The translations under genes were made by a program, and so were the position numbers. A stretch of DNA of 64,000 nt. Origin: Sinorhizobium meliloti. GTDB taxonomy: Bacteria; Pseudomonadota; Alphaproteobacteria; Rhizobiales; Rhizobiaceae. The notes beneath the pieces are model-generated. The model worked only from the letters and a program-made list of their open reading frames with translations. It made no database searches and was not told where the DNA came from. The stretch is taken from positions 873,976 through 937,975 of the forward strand of contig NZ_CP141212.1 of assembly GCF_035610345.1 (NCBI RefSeq). The letters are read 5' to 3'. Positions 51,612 through 61,782 of the stretch are shown here, one piece after another (the first letter of the stretch is position 1; every line of letters starts with the position of its first letter).

Positions 51612-51983
51612 ATGCCTCACGCTGACATGTCGCCGCAAGTTCGCGGCAACGCCCGCCGCATGCGCAATGCCATGACGGAGGCGGAAACCAAGCTCTGGAA
51701 TGAACTGCGTGCGCATCGGCTGATGCGGCTTGGTTTTCGCCGGCAAGTTCCGATCGCCGGTTACATCGTGGATTTCGCCTGTGCCGCGCATCGATTGATC
51801 GTCGAGGTCGATGGTTCGCAGCATGCGAGACCTCAAAGTGCTGACTACGACCGGCAGCGTACTCGGCGTCTTGAGGCGGATGGCTGGACGATTTTGCGTT
51901 TCTGGAACGATGACGTGCTGCGCGACATCGACAATGTCTGCGAGCATATTGTCCGGGTGATCGGGAAGGGGGCGTTCGAGTGA
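51612..51983 (+). CDS. DUF559 (Vsr-like fold) endonuclease-domain protein
   Basis: 123 residues. The DUF559 pattern is ARRMRNAMTEAETKLWNELR, then FRRQVPIAGYIVDFACAAHRLIVEVDGSQH, then DYDRQRTRRLEADGWTILRFWNDDV. The PD-(D/E)xK-like acidic residues in VDF and EVDG are present. A relation to Vsr mismatch endonucleases is known; activity is untested for most members. ATG 51612 is used (GTG 51573 is also open). Confidence 0.8.
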   Translation: MPHADMSPQVRGNARRMRNAMTEAETKLWNELRAHRLMRLGFRRQVPIAGYIVDFACAAHRLIVEVDGSQHARPQSADYDRQRTRRLEADGWTILRFWNDDVLRDIDNVCEHIVRVIGKGAFE

Positions 51984-51997
51984 GGCGTTCGTGGCTC

Positions 51998-52148
51998 ACC
52001 CCCCTCTGCCCTGCCGGGCATCTCCCCCACAAGGGGGGAGATTGGCATGTGGCAATGTCTCCTTCAACCGCTGGTCTCGTATGCGGGGCTTTGCTCCTTG
52101 CCGATCTCCCCCCTTGTGGGGGAGATGCCCGGCAGGGCAGAGGGGGGT
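51998..52148. repeat. Perfect 45-nt inverted repeat with 61-nt spacer
   Basis: Left arm 51998-52042 begins ACCCCCCTCTGCCCTGCC; right arm 52104-52148 is its exact reverse complement. Each arm also holds an inner hairpin (CTCCCCCACAAGGGGGGAG). It ends 31 nt before the smc start and begins 14 nt after the DUF559 stop. It resembles the dispersed rhizobial intergenic palindromes. Confidence 0.85.
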
Positions 52149-52179
52149 ATGCGCCGCCGTCCACCCCAGCGTGTCCCTC

Positions 52180-55100
52180 ATGAAATTCACCCGGCTGCGC
52201 CTGCTCGGCTTCAAGTCCTTTGTCGAACCGACGGAATTCGTCATCGAGCGCGGCCTGACCGGGGTCGTCGGACCGAACGGCTGCGGCAAGTCCAACCTCG
52301 TCGAGGCGCTCCGCTGGGTGATGGGCGAGAACTCCTACAAGAACATGCGTGCCTCCGGCATGGACGACGTGATCTTTTCCGGATCCGGTAACCGCCCGGC
52401 GCGCAACACGGCCGAAGTCGGCCTTTACCTGGACAACAGCGACCGCACCGCGCCCGCAGCCTTCAACGACAGCGACGAGATACAGGTGACGCGCCGTATC
52501 GAGCGCGAGCAGGGCTCGGTCTACCGCATCAATGGCAAGGAGGCGCGCGCCAAGGACGTGCAGTTGCTGTTTGCCGATGCGTCCACCGGTGCGCGCTCGC
52601 CCTCGATGGTGGGCCAGGGCCGCATCGGCGAGCTGATCGCCGCCAAGCCGCAGGCGCGCCGGCAACTGCTTGAGGAGGCGGCCGGCATTTCCGGTCTCCA
52701 TTCGCGCCGGCATGAGGCGGAACTCAGGCTGAAGGCGGCCGAAACCAATCTCGAGCGCCTCGACGACGTCACCTCGCAGCTCGAAAGCCAGATCGAGAGC
52801 CTCAAGCGCCAGGCGCGCCAGGCCAACCGGTTCAAGATGCTGTCGGCGGAAATCCGCCGGCACGAGGCGATCCTTTTCCATACCCGCTGGGTGCAGGCCA
52901 AGGAAGCGGAGGCCGAGGCGACCAGCCAGCTGAACCAGATCACTGCGCTCGTCGCCGAGAAGGCGCAGGCGCAGATGGAAGCCGCCAAGGCTCAGGCGAT
53001 CGCGAGCCTCAAGCTGCCGGAACTGCGTGAAAGCGAGGCGAAGTTCGCTGCCGGGCTGCAGCGCCTGCAGATCGCTCGCGCGCAGCTCGAGGAGGATGCC
53101 GGCCGGATCCTGCGCCGCCGTGAGGAATTGCAGCGGCGACTGGCGCAACTTGCGGAGGACATTGCCCGCGAAGAGCGGCTGGTCGCCGACAATGCCGGCA
53201 TTCTCGCCCGCCTCGATCAGGAGGAGGAAGATCTGCGAGACGCGCTGGCCGAGGCGGATGATCGCGGCGCTCAGGCGCGTGAAAGGCTCGACGAGGCCAA
53301 TCAAAAGCTAGCGGCGAGCGAAGCCGGTCTCGCCCGCATTACGGCCGAGCGCGCCGAGGCGCAAGCCGCGCGCAACCAGATCGAGAGAGCGCTGCGCGAT
53401 CTCTCCGAGCGGCAGGCGCGCCTTGCACGCCAGCTTGCGGATCAGGGGCGCGAAGTCGACGAGCTTGACGGTCAGAGGGCGCGACTCCCCGATCCGGACG
53501 AGAAGAGGGGGCAGGTGGAGCTGGCGGAGGCGGCGCTGGAGGAGGCCGAGGCCGCCGTCGCCGCCGTCGAAGAGAGACTCGCCGAGGCGCGCGCCGACGA
53601 AGCCGCCGCGCGCCCGCCCGTCGACGAGGCCCGGGCGCGGCTGAACGGCATCGAGACGGAAGCGCGAACGATCCGGCGCATGCTGGAGGCGGCCGGCGGC
53701 AGCACCTATCCGGCCGTCGTCGAGGAGATGAAAGTCGAGCGCGGCTTCGAGGCGGCGCTCGGCGCGGCTCTTGGCGACGACCTCGATTCGCCCCTGGAAC
53801 AGGCGGCGCCGGCGCACTGGCGCATGCCCGGCGACGATGCGAACGATCCCGCATTGCCGGCTGGCGCCCTCCCTTTGATCGATTTCGTCCAGGCACCGGA
53901 GGCGCTGAGACGAGCGCTCCGGCAGATCGGGATCATCGAGAGCGACGAGGAGGCGGAGCGACTGCTGCCGCTCCTCAGGGCCGGCCAGCGGCTGGTGACG
54001 AGGCAAGGCGCCGTCTGGCGGTGGGACGGCCACGTTACCGGCTCGGAAGCACCGAGTGCTGCGGCCCTGAGGCTCGCCCAGAAGAACCGCCTTTCCGAAC
54101 TGGAAGGTGCAGCGGAGGAGGCGAGCGAGGCCTTGCTGAAGGCGGAGGCGCATCTTGCCGCTGCCGCAGCGAACATCCGCGCCGAGGATGAGCGGCTGAG
54201 GCTTTCGCGCGAGGCGCAACGCATGCTTGCACGGCAGCTCTCCGAGGCGCGCGATGCCTTGGCAGCCGCCGAGCGGGCCTCCGGCGATCTTGCCCGGCGC
54301 CGCGCGGTGCTTGCCGAGACGAAGCTCCAGATCGAGGGGCAGGCCGAGGAGATCGCCGAAGCGATCGAGGCGGCCAGGGAGGCCTCTGCCGGTCAGCCGG
54401 ACCTTGCAGAGCTCGACCTGCGGCTGAGCAATCGGACGGCCGAAGTCGCGACCGACCGTGCGGCGGCGGCCGAAGCTCGCGCCGCACATGACGGTCTCGC
54501 ACGCGAAAACGACGGGCGCCTCAGGCGGCTTGCGGCCATCGCCGGGGAGCGAGAGACCTGGGCAGCGAGGGCGGCGAGCGCCGAAGATCACATTGCGACG
54601 CTTCGCGAGCGCGAGGCGGAGGCGCGCGAGGAGGTCGAGGAACTGCTCGATGCGCCTGACGAGTTCGACGACAAGCGCCGCGCGCTGATGAACGAGCTGC
54701 AAAAGGCGGAGGCGTCGCGCCGGGAGGCGGCCGACAGACTCGCCGAGGCGGAAAACCACCAGCGAGAAGCGGATCGCCAGGCCGCCATCGCGCTCTCGGA
54801 GCTTGCAGAGGTACGCGAAAAGCGCGGCCGCGCCGAAGAGCGGCTCGTTTCTGCGCGGGAGCGGCGTGTCGAGATAGAGGCGCGCATCCTCGAAGCATTG
54901 TCCTGCGCCCCCCATGAAGTGATGCGCCTTACCGGCCTCGGCCCCGACGAAGGACTGCCGGATATGCGCAGCGTGGAACGGGAACTCGAGCGACTGAAGA
55001 TCGAGCGGGAAAGGCTCGGCGCCGTCAACCTGCGCGCCGACGAGGAGCAGAAGGAGCTTTCGGAGCGGCTCGCGGCGCTGCTCAAGGAACGTGACGACGT

Positions 55101-55641
55101 CATCGAGGCGATCCGCAGGCTGAGGAGTGCCATCCAGAACCTCAACCGCGAGGGCCGCGAGCGGCTGATTGCCGCGTTCGACGTGGTCAATGTGCAGTTC
55201 CAGCGGCTTTTCACCCATCTCTTCGGGGGCGGCACGGCGGAACTGCAGCTCATCGAAAGCGACGACCCGCTGGAAGCGGGGCTCGAAATCCTTGCCCGGC
55301 CGCCCGGCAAGAAGCCGCAGACGATGACGCTGCTTTCCGGCGGCGAGCAGGCGCTGACTGCCATGGCGCTGATCTTTGCCGTCTTCCTCACCAATCCGGC
55401 CCCGATCTGCGTTCTCGATGAGGTGGATGCGCCGCTCGACGACCACAATGTCGAGCGCTACTGCAACCTGATGGACGAAATGGCGGCCTCCACCGAGACC
55501 CGCTTCGTCATCATCACCCACAATCCGATCACCATGGCCCGGATGAACCGCCTGTTCGGGGTCACGATGGCGGAGCAGGGGGTCTCGCAGCTCGTCTCGG
55601 TAGACCTGCAGACGGCAGAGCGGCTGCGCGAAGCTGTCTGA
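52180..55641 (+). CDS. smc: Chromosome segregation protein SMC
   Basis: 1153 residues. Walker A GPNGCGKSN (31-39), two long coiled coils (roughly 165-480 and 660-940) around a hinge near 490-650, signature LLSGGEQALTAMA (about 1050) and Walker B ICVLDEVDAPLDDHN (about 1076). It is the core ATPase of condensin, compacting and segregating the chromosome. The ATG at 52180 (MKFTRLRLLGFKSF) is the family start; a GTG at 52171 is three codons upstream. The frame is open farther upstream only because the repeat lacks stops. Confidence 0.96.
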   Translation: MKFTRLRLLGFKSFVEPTEFVIERGLTGVVGPNGCGKSNLVEALRWVMGENSYKNMRASGMDDVIFSGSGNRPARNTAEVGLYLDNSDRTAPAAFNDSDEIQVTRRIEREQGSVYRINGKEARAKDVQLLFADASTGARSPSMVGQGRIGELIAAKPQARRQLLEEAAGISGLHSRRHEAELRLKAAETNLERLDDVTSQLESQIESLKRQARQANRFKMLSAEIRRHEAILFHTRWVQAKEAEAEATSQLNQITALVAEKAQAQMEAAKAQAIASLKLPELRESEAKFAAGLQRLQIARAQLEEDAGRILRRREELQRRLAQLAEDIAREERLVADNAGILARLDQEEEDLRDALAEADDRGAQARERLDEANQKLAASEAGLARITAERAEAQAARNQIERALRDLSERQARLARQLADQGREVDELDGQRARLPDPDEKRGQVELAEAALEEAEAAVAAVEERLAEARADEAAARPPVDEARARLNGIETEARTIRRMLEAAGGSTYPAVVEEMKVERGFEAALGAALGDDLDSPLEQAAPAHWRMPGDDANDPALPAGALPLIDFVQAPEALRRALRQIGIIESDEEAERLLPLLRAGQRLVTRQGAVWRWDGHVTGSEAPSAAALRLAQKNRLSELEGAAEEASEALLKAEAHLAAAAANIRAEDERLRLSREAQRMLARQLSEARDALAAAERASGDLARRRAVLAETKLQIEGQAEEIAEAIEAAREASAGQPDLAELDLRLSNRTAEVATDRAAAAEARAAHDGLARENDGRLRRLAAIAGERETWAARAASAEDHIATLREREAEAREEVEELLDAPDEFDDKRRALMNELQKAEASRREAADRLAEAENHQREADRQAAIALSELAEVREKRGRAEERLVSARERRVEIEARILEALSCAPHEVMRLTGLGPDEGLPDMRSVERELERLKIERERLGAVNLRADEEQKELSERLAALLKERDDVIEAIRRLRSAIQNLNREGRERLIAAFDVVNVQFQRLFTHLFGGGTAELQLIESDDPLEAGLEILARPPGKKPQTMTLLSGGEQALTAMALIFAVFLTNPAPICVLDEVDAPLDDHNVERYCNLMDEMAASTETRFVIITHNPITMARMNRLFGVTMAEQGVSQLVSVDLQTAERLREAV

Positions 55642-55724
55642 TGGCGGCCCTCCAATTTGGTGCACTGCAACAAAATCTTCGCCGAGTGCATTTTCAGGCC
55701 GGAGCATATACTGTAGATGGTCTG

Positions 55725-55773
55725 GAGCGGGGTGAGGAAAAGTGCGTGCGCTTTTCCGCCCGCATCCCGCTCT
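55725..55773. repeat. Inverted-repeat element GAGCGGG...CCCGCTC
   Basis: GAGCGGGGTGAGGAAAAG (55725-55742) faces CTTTTCCGCCCGCATCCCGC. This palindrome is of a type frequent between rhizobial genes and shares GGAAAA/TTTTCC arms with the element at 32301-32400. It lies between smc and ppdK. Confidence 0.6.
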
Positions 55774-55837
55774 GACTTCTTAGATTCGATCACGTTCATG
55801 ATTTTAGGTCGGCGACTGTTTCGGGTGGAGAACAGGC

Positions 55838-58534
55838 ATGGCGAAATGGGTATATACCTTCGGTGCGGGAGAGGCCGAAGGGGGCGCGGAAGACCGCGAC
55901 CGGCTGGGCGGCAAGGGGGCTAACCTCGCGGAGATGTGCAATCTCGGCCTGCCGGTGCCGCCGGGGCTCACAATCGTCACCGCTGCCTGCAACAGCTATC
56001 TCGAGAAGGGCCGCTGCATGCCCGAGGGTCTGCGCGAGCAGGTCCGCGAGGGCATCGCGCGGATGGAGAAAATCACCGGGCGCGTCTTCGGCGATACGAA
56101 CCGCCCGCTGCTTCTGTCGGTCCGTTCCGGCGCGCGCGCCTCCATGCCGGGAATGATGGACACGGTCCTGAACCTCGGCCTCAACGATCAATCCGTGCAT
56201 GCGCTCGGTCACGACGCCGGCGATGCGCGCTTTGCCTGGGACAGTTACCGCCGCTTCATCCAGATGTATGGCGATGTGGTGATGGGGGTGGACCACGAGG
56301 TTTTCGAGGAAGTTCTGGAGGATGAGAAGGCGCGCCTCGGTCACGAGCAGGACACGGAGCTTTCCGCCGTCGAATGGCAGCACGTGATCTCGCGCTACAA
56401 GGAGGCGATCGAGGAGATGCTCGGCGTGCCTTTCCCCCAGGATCCGGAAATTCAGCTCTGGGGCGCGATCGGTGCCGTCTTTTCGAGCTGGATGAACCCG
56501 CGGGCCATCACCTACCGGCACCTTCACGGCATACCGGCCGGCTGGGGCACGGCCGTCAACGTCCAGGCCATGGTCTTCGGCAATCTCGGCAATTCGTCGG
56601 CGACGGGCGTCGCCTTCACGCGCAACCCGTCGACGGGCGAGAAAGAGCTCTATGGCGAGTTTCTCGTCAATGCTCAGGGCGAGGACGTGGTCGCCGGCAT
56701 CCGCACGCCGCAGAACATCACCGAAGCGGCCCGCATCGCGTCGGGTTCGGACAAGCCGTCACTGGAAAAGCTGATGCCGGAGGCTTTTGCCGAGTTCGAA
56801 AAGATATGCAACGCGCTCGAGCGCCACTACCGCGACATGCAGGACATCGAGTTCACGATCGAACGCGGCAAGCTTTGGATGCTGCAGACGCGTTCCGGCA
56901 AGCGAACGGCCAAGTCGGCGCTGAAGATCGCCGTCGACATGGCCGAGGAAGGGCTGATCTCGAAGGAGGAGGCCGTGGCGCGCATCGATCCGGCTTCGCT
57001 CGACCAGCTTCTGCATCCGACGATCGACCCTCATGCCCGCCGTGACATTATCGGTTCCGGCCTGCCGGCCTCGCCGGGTGCCGCCACGGGCGAGATCGTC
57101 TTCAGCTCCGACGAGGCGGTGCAGGCGGTCAAGGAAGGCCGCAAGGTCATCCTCGTTCGCGTCGAGACGAGTCCTGAAGACATTCACGGCATGCATGCGG
57201 CTGAAGGCATACTGACGACCCGCGGCGGCATGACCAGCCACGCGGCGGTCGTCGCGCGCGGTATGGGTACGCCTTGCGTATCGGGCGCCGGCAGCATCCG
57301 CGTCGATCAGCGAAACGAGCTCCTGATCGCCGCGAGCGTCACGCTGCGGAAGGGCGACGTGATCACCATCGACGGCTCCTCCGGCCAGGTGCTGAAGGGC
57401 GAGATCCCCATGCTGCAGCCGGAACTTTCGGGCGACTTCGGCAAGATCATGCAATGGGCCGACGCAAGCCGCCGCATGACCGTGCGCACCAATGCCGAGA
57501 CGCCGGCGGATGCGCGCGCCGCCCGCTCCTTCGGCGCTGAAGGCATTGGACTCTGCCGTACGGAGCACATGTTCTTCGAGGACGACCGCATCAATGTGAT
57601 GCGCGAGATGATCCTGGCCGAAGACGAAGCAGGGCGGCGGGCAGCACTTTCCAAGCTTCTGCCCATGCAGCGCTCCGATTTCGTCGAGCTCTTTTCGATC
57701 ATGCACGGCCTGCCGGTCACGATCCGTCTTCTCGACCCGCCGCTGCACGAGTTCCTGCCGAAAACCGACGAGGAAATCGCAGAGGTTGCGCGCGTGCTGA
57801 CGATCGATCCCGCGGAACTTCGTCAGCGGGTCGATGCACTTCACGAGTTCAATCCGATGCTCGGGCATCGCGGTTGCCGACTGGCGATCTCCTATCCGGA
57901 AATCGCCGAGATGCAGGCGCGCGCGATTTTCGAGGCGGCGGTCCAGGCTGCCCACGATACCGGCGCTGCTGTCGTTCCCGAGATCATGGTGCCGCTCGTC
58001 GGCCTGCGCGCCGAGCTCGATTACGTCAAGGCGCGGATCGAGGCGGTCGCCAAGGAGGTCGTCGGCGAGGCTGGCGTGAACATCGATTATCTGATCGGCA
58101 CGATGATCGAGTTGCCGCGGGCGGCCCTCAGGGCGGACACGATCGCCGAATCGGCAGATTTTTTCTCTTTCGGCACCAACGACCTGACGCAGACCACCTT
58201 CGGCATTTCGCGCGATGACGCAGCCCTGTTCCTGGCCACCTATCAGCAGAAGGGCATTATCGAGCAGGATCCCTTCGTCTCGCTCGATTTCGAGGGCGTG
58301 GGCGAACTGATCCAGATCGCGGCGGAGCGGGGCCGGCGGACCAAGAACGGTTTGAAGCTCGGGATCTGCGGCGAGCATGGCGGCGATCCCGTCTCGATTC
58401 GCTTCTGCGAGGAAGCGGGTCTCGATTACGTCTCCTGCTCGCCGTTCCGAGTGCCGATCGCGAGACTTGCGGCCGCACAGGCGACGATCAACGGCCGCGA
58501 GGTCGCCGAGGTTCAAGCTCTGGCGGCGAGCTGA
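55838..58534 (+). CDS. ppdK: Pyruvate, phosphate dikinase
   Basis: 898 residues. The nucleotide-binding domain has RLGGKGANLAEM and SVRSGARASMPGMMDT. The swivelling phosphohistidine is in GGMTSHAAVVARGMGTPCV (His near 467). The TIM-barrel PEP/pyruvate domain has the catalytic Cys in GICGEHGGDP (near 843). It interconverts pyruvate, ATP and Pi with PEP, AMP and PPi; PpdK in S. meliloti has been studied as a PEP-generating route. The Thr before His is the regulatory position of plant enzymes. Confidence 0.97.
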   Translation: MAKWVYTFGAGEAEGGAEDRDRLGGKGANLAEMCNLGLPVPPGLTIVTAACNSYLEKGRCMPEGLREQVREGIARMEKITGRVFGDTNRPLLLSVRSGARASMPGMMDTVLNLGLNDQSVHALGHDAGDARFAWDSYRRFIQMYGDVVMGVDHEVFEEVLEDEKARLGHEQDTELSAVEWQHVISRYKEAIEEMLGVPFPQDPEIQLWGAIGAVFSSWMNPRAITYRHLHGIPAGWGTAVNVQAMVFGNLGNSSATGVAFTRNPSTGEKELYGEFLVNAQGEDVVAGIRTPQNITEAARIASGSDKPSLEKLMPEAFAEFEKICNALERHYRDMQDIEFTIERGKLWMLQTRSGKRTAKSALKIAVDMAEEGLISKEEAVARIDPASLDQLLHPTIDPHARRDIIGSGLPASPGAATGEIVFSSDEAVQAVKEGRKVILVRVETSPEDIHGMHAAEGILTTRGGMTSHAAVVARGMGTPCVSGAGSIRVDQRNELLIAASVTLRKGDVITIDGSSGQVLKGEIPMLQPELSGDFGKIMQWADASRRMTVRTNAETPADARAARSFGAEGIGLCRTEHMFFEDDRINVMREMILAEDEAGRRAALSKLLPMQRSDFVELFSIMHGLPVTIRLLDPPLHEFLPKTDEEIAEVARVLTIDPAELRQRVDALHEFNPMLGHRGCRLAISYPEIAEMQARAIFEAAVQAAHDTGAAVVPEIMVPLVGLRAELDYVKARIEAVAKEVVGEAGVNIDYLIGTMIELPRAALRADTIAESADFFSFGTNDLTQTTFGISRDDAALFLATYQQKGIIEQDPFVSLDFEGVGELIQIAAERGRRTKNGLKLGICGEHGGDPVSIRFCEEAGLDYVSCSPFRVPIARLAAAQATINGREVAEVQALAAS

Positions 58535-58576
58535 CGGTCGTCGATCTTCGTCCGGAGTTGTGGGCCGTCTCGCCGG

Positions 58577-58825
58577 TCAGTGCCAGTAATAGGGGCCGCG
58601 CAGGAAGACGTCGTTGTCGTACCGGAAAGCGCGCGCTTCCGCCCGACGATCGAGATCTATGCGCTGCAGGCAGTTTGCGAACGCATCCGTGCCCCTTCTG
58701 AAGCCGTAGGAGGCGCATGTATTTTCGTCTCTCGCTCGACGTTCCTGCGGCGACATCGACTGGCACGCGGCAAGCACCAGCCCCACGGCCGCAAGGCCAA
58801 GCAGTCTCATGGTCATCGTCGTCAT
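58577..58825 (-). CDS. Small lipoprotein of unknown function
   Basis: 82 residues. The ATG at 58825 follows GGAGG closely, a strong Shine-Dalgarno. A signal peptide with lipobox LAAC, then QSMSPQERRARDENTCASYGF, FANCLQRIDLDRR and FLRGPYYWH at the C terminus. The pattern is seen in small rhizobial lipoproteins. Two Cys in the mature part may form a disulfide. Function unknown. Confidence 0.75.
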   Translation of the reverse strand: MTTMTMRLLGLAAVGLVLAACQSMSPQERRARDENTCASYGFRRGTDAFANCLQRIDLDRRAEARAFRYDNDVFLRGPYYWH

Positions 58826-58993
58826 CCTTGCCTCCTGACCGGCACCCATTCGCGGGGACAGAGTCCGATGGCATTCCGCTGGACGACAGGCATGATAATG
58901 CAACGCATAAGACGAAATCCGTGGGCGCGATTCAACTCGTCGACATCATGCGCCCGTTGCGCATAGCTGGTCAATCGCCCCACGGAGTGCGGT

Positions 58994-59383
58994 TCAGATA
59001 CGCTCGAGGACGCCGACGAAGGAGTTGGCGAAGCTCTTGAGACCGGCGGTATGCTCGCTCGGCTGCTCGACGCGGATGGTGGTGCCGTCCTGAGCGAGAC
59101 AGATGAACAGGATTATCGGTGTCTTATCCTCCGCCTGGCCGTGGCGTATCGCGGCGATCGTCACGCAATCGTCGACGAGACCGGAAGCCGGCAGAACGAA
59201 GAGCAGCTCGGCGCCGATGTCGTGAGCCACCTTATGTGTGAAGCCGACGAAATCGTCCTTGTCGCCGGAAAAGCGATCGAGCGAAAGCTCCAACTCGAGA
59301 AGTGCCATGGGCATCGCGGCTTCGCCGACCGGGGGCGGAGGGGCGGGGATGGCGATCTCCATGGTAGACTGCTGTGCGGCCAT
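58994..59383 (-). CDS. Conserved hypothetical protein, 129 residues
   Basis: The ATG at 59383 follows GGAGAG at good spacing. After a Pro-rich N terminus (AIPAPPPPVGEAAMP) the protein has an alternating pattern, LLELELSLDRFSG, DFVGFTHKVAHDIGAELLFVLP, ILFICLAQDG, with no signal peptide or membrane segment. No family was recognised. Probably cytosolic. Confidence 0.55.
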   Translation of the reverse strand: MAAQQSTMEIAIPAPPPPVGEAAMPMALLELELSLDRFSGDKDDFVGFTHKVAHDIGAELLFVLPASGLVDDCVTIAAIRHGQAEDKTPIILFICLAQDGTTIRVEQPSEHTAGLKSFANSFVGVLERI

Positions 59384-59677
59384 AATGTCTCTCCGTTGAT
59401 TTGCCGCGCCTCTTGCCGGCGACGACGGCCGATGCCTCCAAATGCTACAGCGCCGTGTGTCCGGCCAAATAGTAAACCTGAATAGGTGGTTAACGAGAAT
59501 GGCAAATTTGCGGCACCCGTGTGAGTGGCGCCGCCATATTCGCCGCCCGCATTCTCTCTTTGGCCTCCATGGGGCGATCTCCATCGCCGATGGGGGAAAG
59601 ATACGGGGTTTGCACTACCCGAGCCATGGTCTAAGAAAGGCGAGGTCCTTTTCCGCCTCGGGGATTGATTCCGTTAG

Positions 59678-60586
59678 ATGATTGTCCGGTACGAGCGTCC
59701 CTATTCCTACGCGGCACATTGGGCGCGCCGCATCGCCCGCATCGCCTTCATCGTTTTTCTGCTGTCGCTGCTGTCGCATCGTTTCGGTCCTCTGACGACG
59801 CCGCACTTTCTGACGCTGGCGTTGATCGCCGGGGGCTTGGCTCTCCTTAGCGTCGTGCTGGCAACGGTCGGGCTCACGCGTCTTTGGCAGGTGGCAGCGA
59901 TCGGCGGGGCCGCTTCCGTTTCGGCGCTCTTCTACGCGGCGGTTCCGCTCGGGTTCCTCGGTTATGGGGCCGTGCAATACCTGACGCGACCGGCGCTCTA
60001 CGAGGTCAGTACCGATACCTCGACGCCCCCGCCCTGGATCAGGACGCCGGCATCAGGGGAAAGCTGGCTCGGGCGCAAGCGTCCGGTGACGCGGGAAGAC
60101 CGCGAGGCGCAGGTTGAAGCCTATCCGGGGCTTACGGGCCGGCGCTACGAAGGGGCGCTGGACCGTGTATTCCAGGGCGTGCGCAAGGTCGTCGAGCAGA
60201 CGCGGATCACCATCACTGCTGAGTTCGGCGCCGACAACGCGCGGGCGGACCTCGAAGACCTCGCCGTACGACCCGAGGCAGGCGGGGATGCGAATGCCGG
60301 GCCGAACGTCATCCCCGTTCCAACCGCTCGACCCACGCAACTGGTCGACGACGGCATACCGGGACGGCGATCCAGCGACGTCGTCCTGCAAGGCGAATGG
60401 CGGAGCCTTGTGGTCGGCTTCCGATTCGACGTGCTGATCAGATTGCGCGAAGAGGCGGAAACGACCTTCGTCGATCTGCGCGTGGCTTCGCGCTACGGCC
60501 GCCATGACCTCGGCATGGGAGCCATGTTCGCCGAGGAGTTCCTGCGCGACCTCGACGCCGAGCTCCTGGGGATCGCGGGCGATTAG
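59678..60586 (+). CDS. DUF1499 family membrane protein
   Basis: 302 residues. Three N-terminal hydrophobic segments (IARIAFIVFLLSLLS, LTLALIAGGLALLSVVLATVG, VAAIGGAASVSALFYAAVPLGFLG) precede a soluble domain with the DUF1499 pattern STPPPWIRTP, LTGRRYEGALDRVFQGV and LRVASRYGRHDLGMG. Function unknown; probably inner membrane. The start at 59678 has GGGGATTG upstream. Confidence 0.85.
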   Translation: MIVRYERPYSYAAHWARRIARIAFIVFLLSLLSHRFGPLTTPHFLTLALIAGGLALLSVVLATVGLTRLWQVAAIGGAASVSALFYAAVPLGFLGYGAVQYLTRPALYEVSTDTSTPPPWIRTPASGESWLGRKRPVTREDREAQVEAYPGLTGRRYEGALDRVFQGVRKVVEQTRITITAEFGADNARADLEDLAVRPEAGGDANAGPNVIPVPTARPTQLVDDGIPGRRSSDVVLQGEWRSLVVGFRFDVLIRLREEAETTFVDLRVASRYGRHDLGMGAMFAEEFLRDLDAELLGIAGD

Positions 60587-60639
60587 AGAGTGCGCGCGGT
60601 TTTCTGCCGCGGATTGCGCCTTTCAGCGATCCAACCGCG

Positions 60640-61563
60640 TCACGCCAGCCGGTATGCGCTGGCGAGCGACGGCGGCCCCTCTGTTTCGACGCGCCCCTGC
60701 TCGATGAGGTCTTCGATATGCGCCAGCAGCGAGAGTGCCGCAGCGCCGTGCAGCCGCGGATCGGTCGAGGCATAGATCACCTTGACCATTTCGGCGATCT
60801 GCCGGTCGCCCGCACGCAGGCGTTCGAGCACCGCGCGCTCGCGCATCCTGCGATGCGCCTTCAACGCCCGCACGAAGGAGGCAGGCTCGTTGACCGCACC
60901 GCCATGGCCTGGCAGGTAGATCCGATCGTCGCGCTGGAGCAGCTTGTCGAGCGAGGCCATGTAATCGGCCATGGCTCCGTCCGGCGGCGCGACGATGCTC
61001 GTCGCCCAGGCCATCACATGATCGGCGGAAAAGAGGATTCCGGTTCCATCGAGCGCAAATGCCATGTGGTTGGCCGTGTGCCCCGGCGTCGCTACCGCCG
61101 TCAGGCTCCAGCCGTCGCCTTCGACGTGTGCCCCGTCGCAAAGCGCGACATCGGGCACGAAGTCCATGTCCGAACTTTCGGCGAAGGGATTGACCTCGCC
61201 GGCATGCAGCGGCCGGGCTGCCCGGTGCGGTCCTTCGCCCACGACCATCGCGCCGGTTGCCCGGGCGAGCCTGCCGACGAGCGGAGAGTGGTCGCGATGG
61301 GTATGGCTGACGGCGATATGCGTCACCTCGCGCCCTCTGAGTGCGGCCATCAGCGCATGGAAATGTGCCTCGTCCTCGGGGCCGGGGTCGATTATCGCGA
61401 CCGAACTTCGGCCGACAATATAGGTGTTCGTGCCGTGGAAGGTAAACGGACTGGGATTGTTGACCGTGATGCGCTGTACGTTCTCGGCTACGCTCACCGG
61501 TTCGCCATAGGCGGGCTTGAAATCGAGGTCGAATTCCGGAGCTTGCATGTCCTGGCCTGTCAT
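60640..61563 (-). CDS. MBL-fold metallohydrolase (LACTB2/glyoxalase-II-like)
   Basis: 307 residues. The zinc motif HTHRDHS (H87, H89, D91, H92) is complete, with TPGHTANHM as the second His and SADHVM and LPGHGG as further ligands. A C-terminal helical domain (about 230-307) resembles the winged helix of LACTB2-type hydrolases, which act on esters, thioesters or RNA. The ATG at 61563 has GGGAGG upstream; ATG 61548 is possible. Confidence 0.9.
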   Translation of the reverse strand: MTGQDMQAPEFDLDFKPAYGEPVSVAENVQRITVNNPSPFTFHGTNTYIVGRSSVAIIDPGPEDEAHFHALMAALRGREVTHIAVSHTHRDHSPLVGRLARATGAMVVGEGPHRAARPLHAGEVNPFAESSDMDFVPDVALCDGAHVEGDGWSLTAVATPGHTANHMAFALDGTGILFSADHVMAWATSIVAPPDGAMADYMASLDKLLQRDDRIYLPGHGGAVNEPASFVRALKAHRRMRERAVLERLRAGDRQIAEMVKVIYASTDPRLHGAAALSLLAHIEDLIEQGRVETEGPPSLASAYRLA

Positions 61564-61782
61564 CCACTCGGCCTCCCGCTTGCACGTCACCCTCGGGAGT
61601 TTTAGGGGTCGGCGCGACCATAGGCCAAAGGCCGGGCGTAGGAAACATCGGTTCGGGCCTGAGATTGCTGCCGGACCGCGAGCGATAAATCTGCGCGCCA
61701 AACGAAGTTAAGCATTGTGAGCGCGCACGAGCTTTGCTAATCAGGCGCTCGATTTGGCGAGGAGATTACCTGCCAGTTTAGT

